From: Candidatus Aerophobota bacterium
Lineage (GTDB): Bacteria > Aerophobota > Aerophobia > Aerophobales > B3-G15
NCBI GenBank assembly: GCA_030615365.1
Contig: JAUWZM010000122.1
Location: forward strand, 1-6,033
DNA length: 6,033 nt
Reading direction: 5' to 3'
The position numbers and the translations under genes are program-made. A model generated the notes under the pieces. That model made no database searches, had not been told where the DNA came from, and saw nothing but the letters and a program-made list of their open reading frames with translations. Each line of letters begins with the position of its first letter. Within the stretch, counting starts at the first letter, position 1. Below, piece by piece: positions 5,700-6,033 of this stretch.

Positions 5700-6033
5700 T
5701 TATCCAATCCAGTATTTTCCAAACTTTTGCAATGTTTCCCACCATGCAATAAGGTTTTTTGTAGGAACTACACTCTGAATAATATGTATTGATGCAAAAA
5801 TAAAGCCGCCACCGGGTGCTAAATCATCAATTCGCTTTTTTGTTTCCTCACGTACCTCCTCAGGAGTTCCAAAAGCAAGTATATTGTTATCACAGCTTCC
5901 TCCCCAGAAGGTTAAATCATTTCCAAATTCTTTCTTCAGTGTTTTGGTGTCCATTCCTTTGCAATTAACCTGTACTGGATTTAAAATATCAACTCCGGCT
6001 TCTATTAAGAGAGGAATTGCTTCTTTTATTGCA
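5700..6033 (-). CDS. Uroporphyrinogen-decarboxylase-superfamily protein, C-terminal fragment
   Basis: The frame is open from the window edge (first full codon at 6032) and ends at TAA (5702-5700), giving 110 residues; the true start lies outside. It reads AGVDILNPVQVNCKGMD, then LKKEFGNDLTFWGG, FGTPEEVREETKKRID, APGGGFIFASIHIIQ and VPTKNLIAWWE. This is the characteristic C-terminal half of the URO-D TIM barrel. Besides true HemE, the superfamily holds methylcobamide:CoM methyltransferase-type enzymes and many uncharacterised members in sugar or methyl metabolism clusters. The GVDILNPVQ...KGMD form is that of the uncharacterised group rather than of HemE. The cysteine in VNCKGMD stands where related proteins usually have another residue, but this is from memory. 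An internal Met at 5954 is not the start. Confidence 0.85.
   Translation of the reverse strand, partial: AIKEAIPLLIEAGVDILNPVQVNCKGMDTKTLKKEFGNDLTFWGGSCDNNILAFGTPEEVREETKKRIDDLAPGGGFIFASIHIIQSVVPTKNLIAWWETLQKFGKYWIG

Noticed and set aside
1..6033. CRISPR array, tRNA or rRNA genes
   Set aside because: No regularly spaced direct repeats, cloverleaf or rRNA-like segments were seen on either strand.

Overview
The window holds four co-oriented genes, all on the minus strand, plus an unusually informative set of leader sequences. Coding sequence is about 40-45% G+C by eye and starts follow strong AGGAG-type ribosome binding sites. The gene families fit a carbohydrate-fermenting or polysaccharide-degrading bacterium, possibly an uncultivated anaerobe. 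The sequence alone does not fix the phylum.

Layout in the direction of transcription (high to low coordinates). At 6033-5700 is the C-terminal end of a uroporphyrinogen-decarboxylase-superfamily protein. At 5690-5581 is a compact four-hairpin element that looks like a remnant or non-autonomous copy of an IS200/IS605-type transposon. A long leader (5552-5265) precedes a 695-residue cytoplasmic glycoside hydrolase at 5264-3177, with GHL6-like and GH42-type trimerisation-like domains and a GH151 alpha-L-fucosidase-like layout. A second promoter and leader (3051-2904) precede a 653-residue secreted family 5 ABC-transporter solute-binding protein at 2903-942. A strong 15-bp hairpin (930-891) and a short leader precede the N-terminal 255 residues of a GH127/DUF1680-type beta-L-arabinofuranosidase-like enzyme at 765-1, which runs off the window.

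Inferred biology: the solute-binding protein captures an oligosaccharide outside the membrane, an unseen permease/ATPase imports it, and the two hydrolases, neither with a signal peptide, trim L-sugars such as fucose or arabinose in the cytoplasm. No permease gene adjoins the binding protein in this window.

The most interesting signal is non-coding. The solute-binding-protein gene and the GHL6-type hydrolase gene share a promoter plus a 50-51 nt structured leader of the same geometry: 6-bp stem, 6-nt A-rich bulge, GGCC/GGCC stem, 23-nt purine-rich loop. A second shared leader block lies directly before the start codons of the two hydrolase genes. Together these suggest a family of cis-regulatory elements repeated in this genome.
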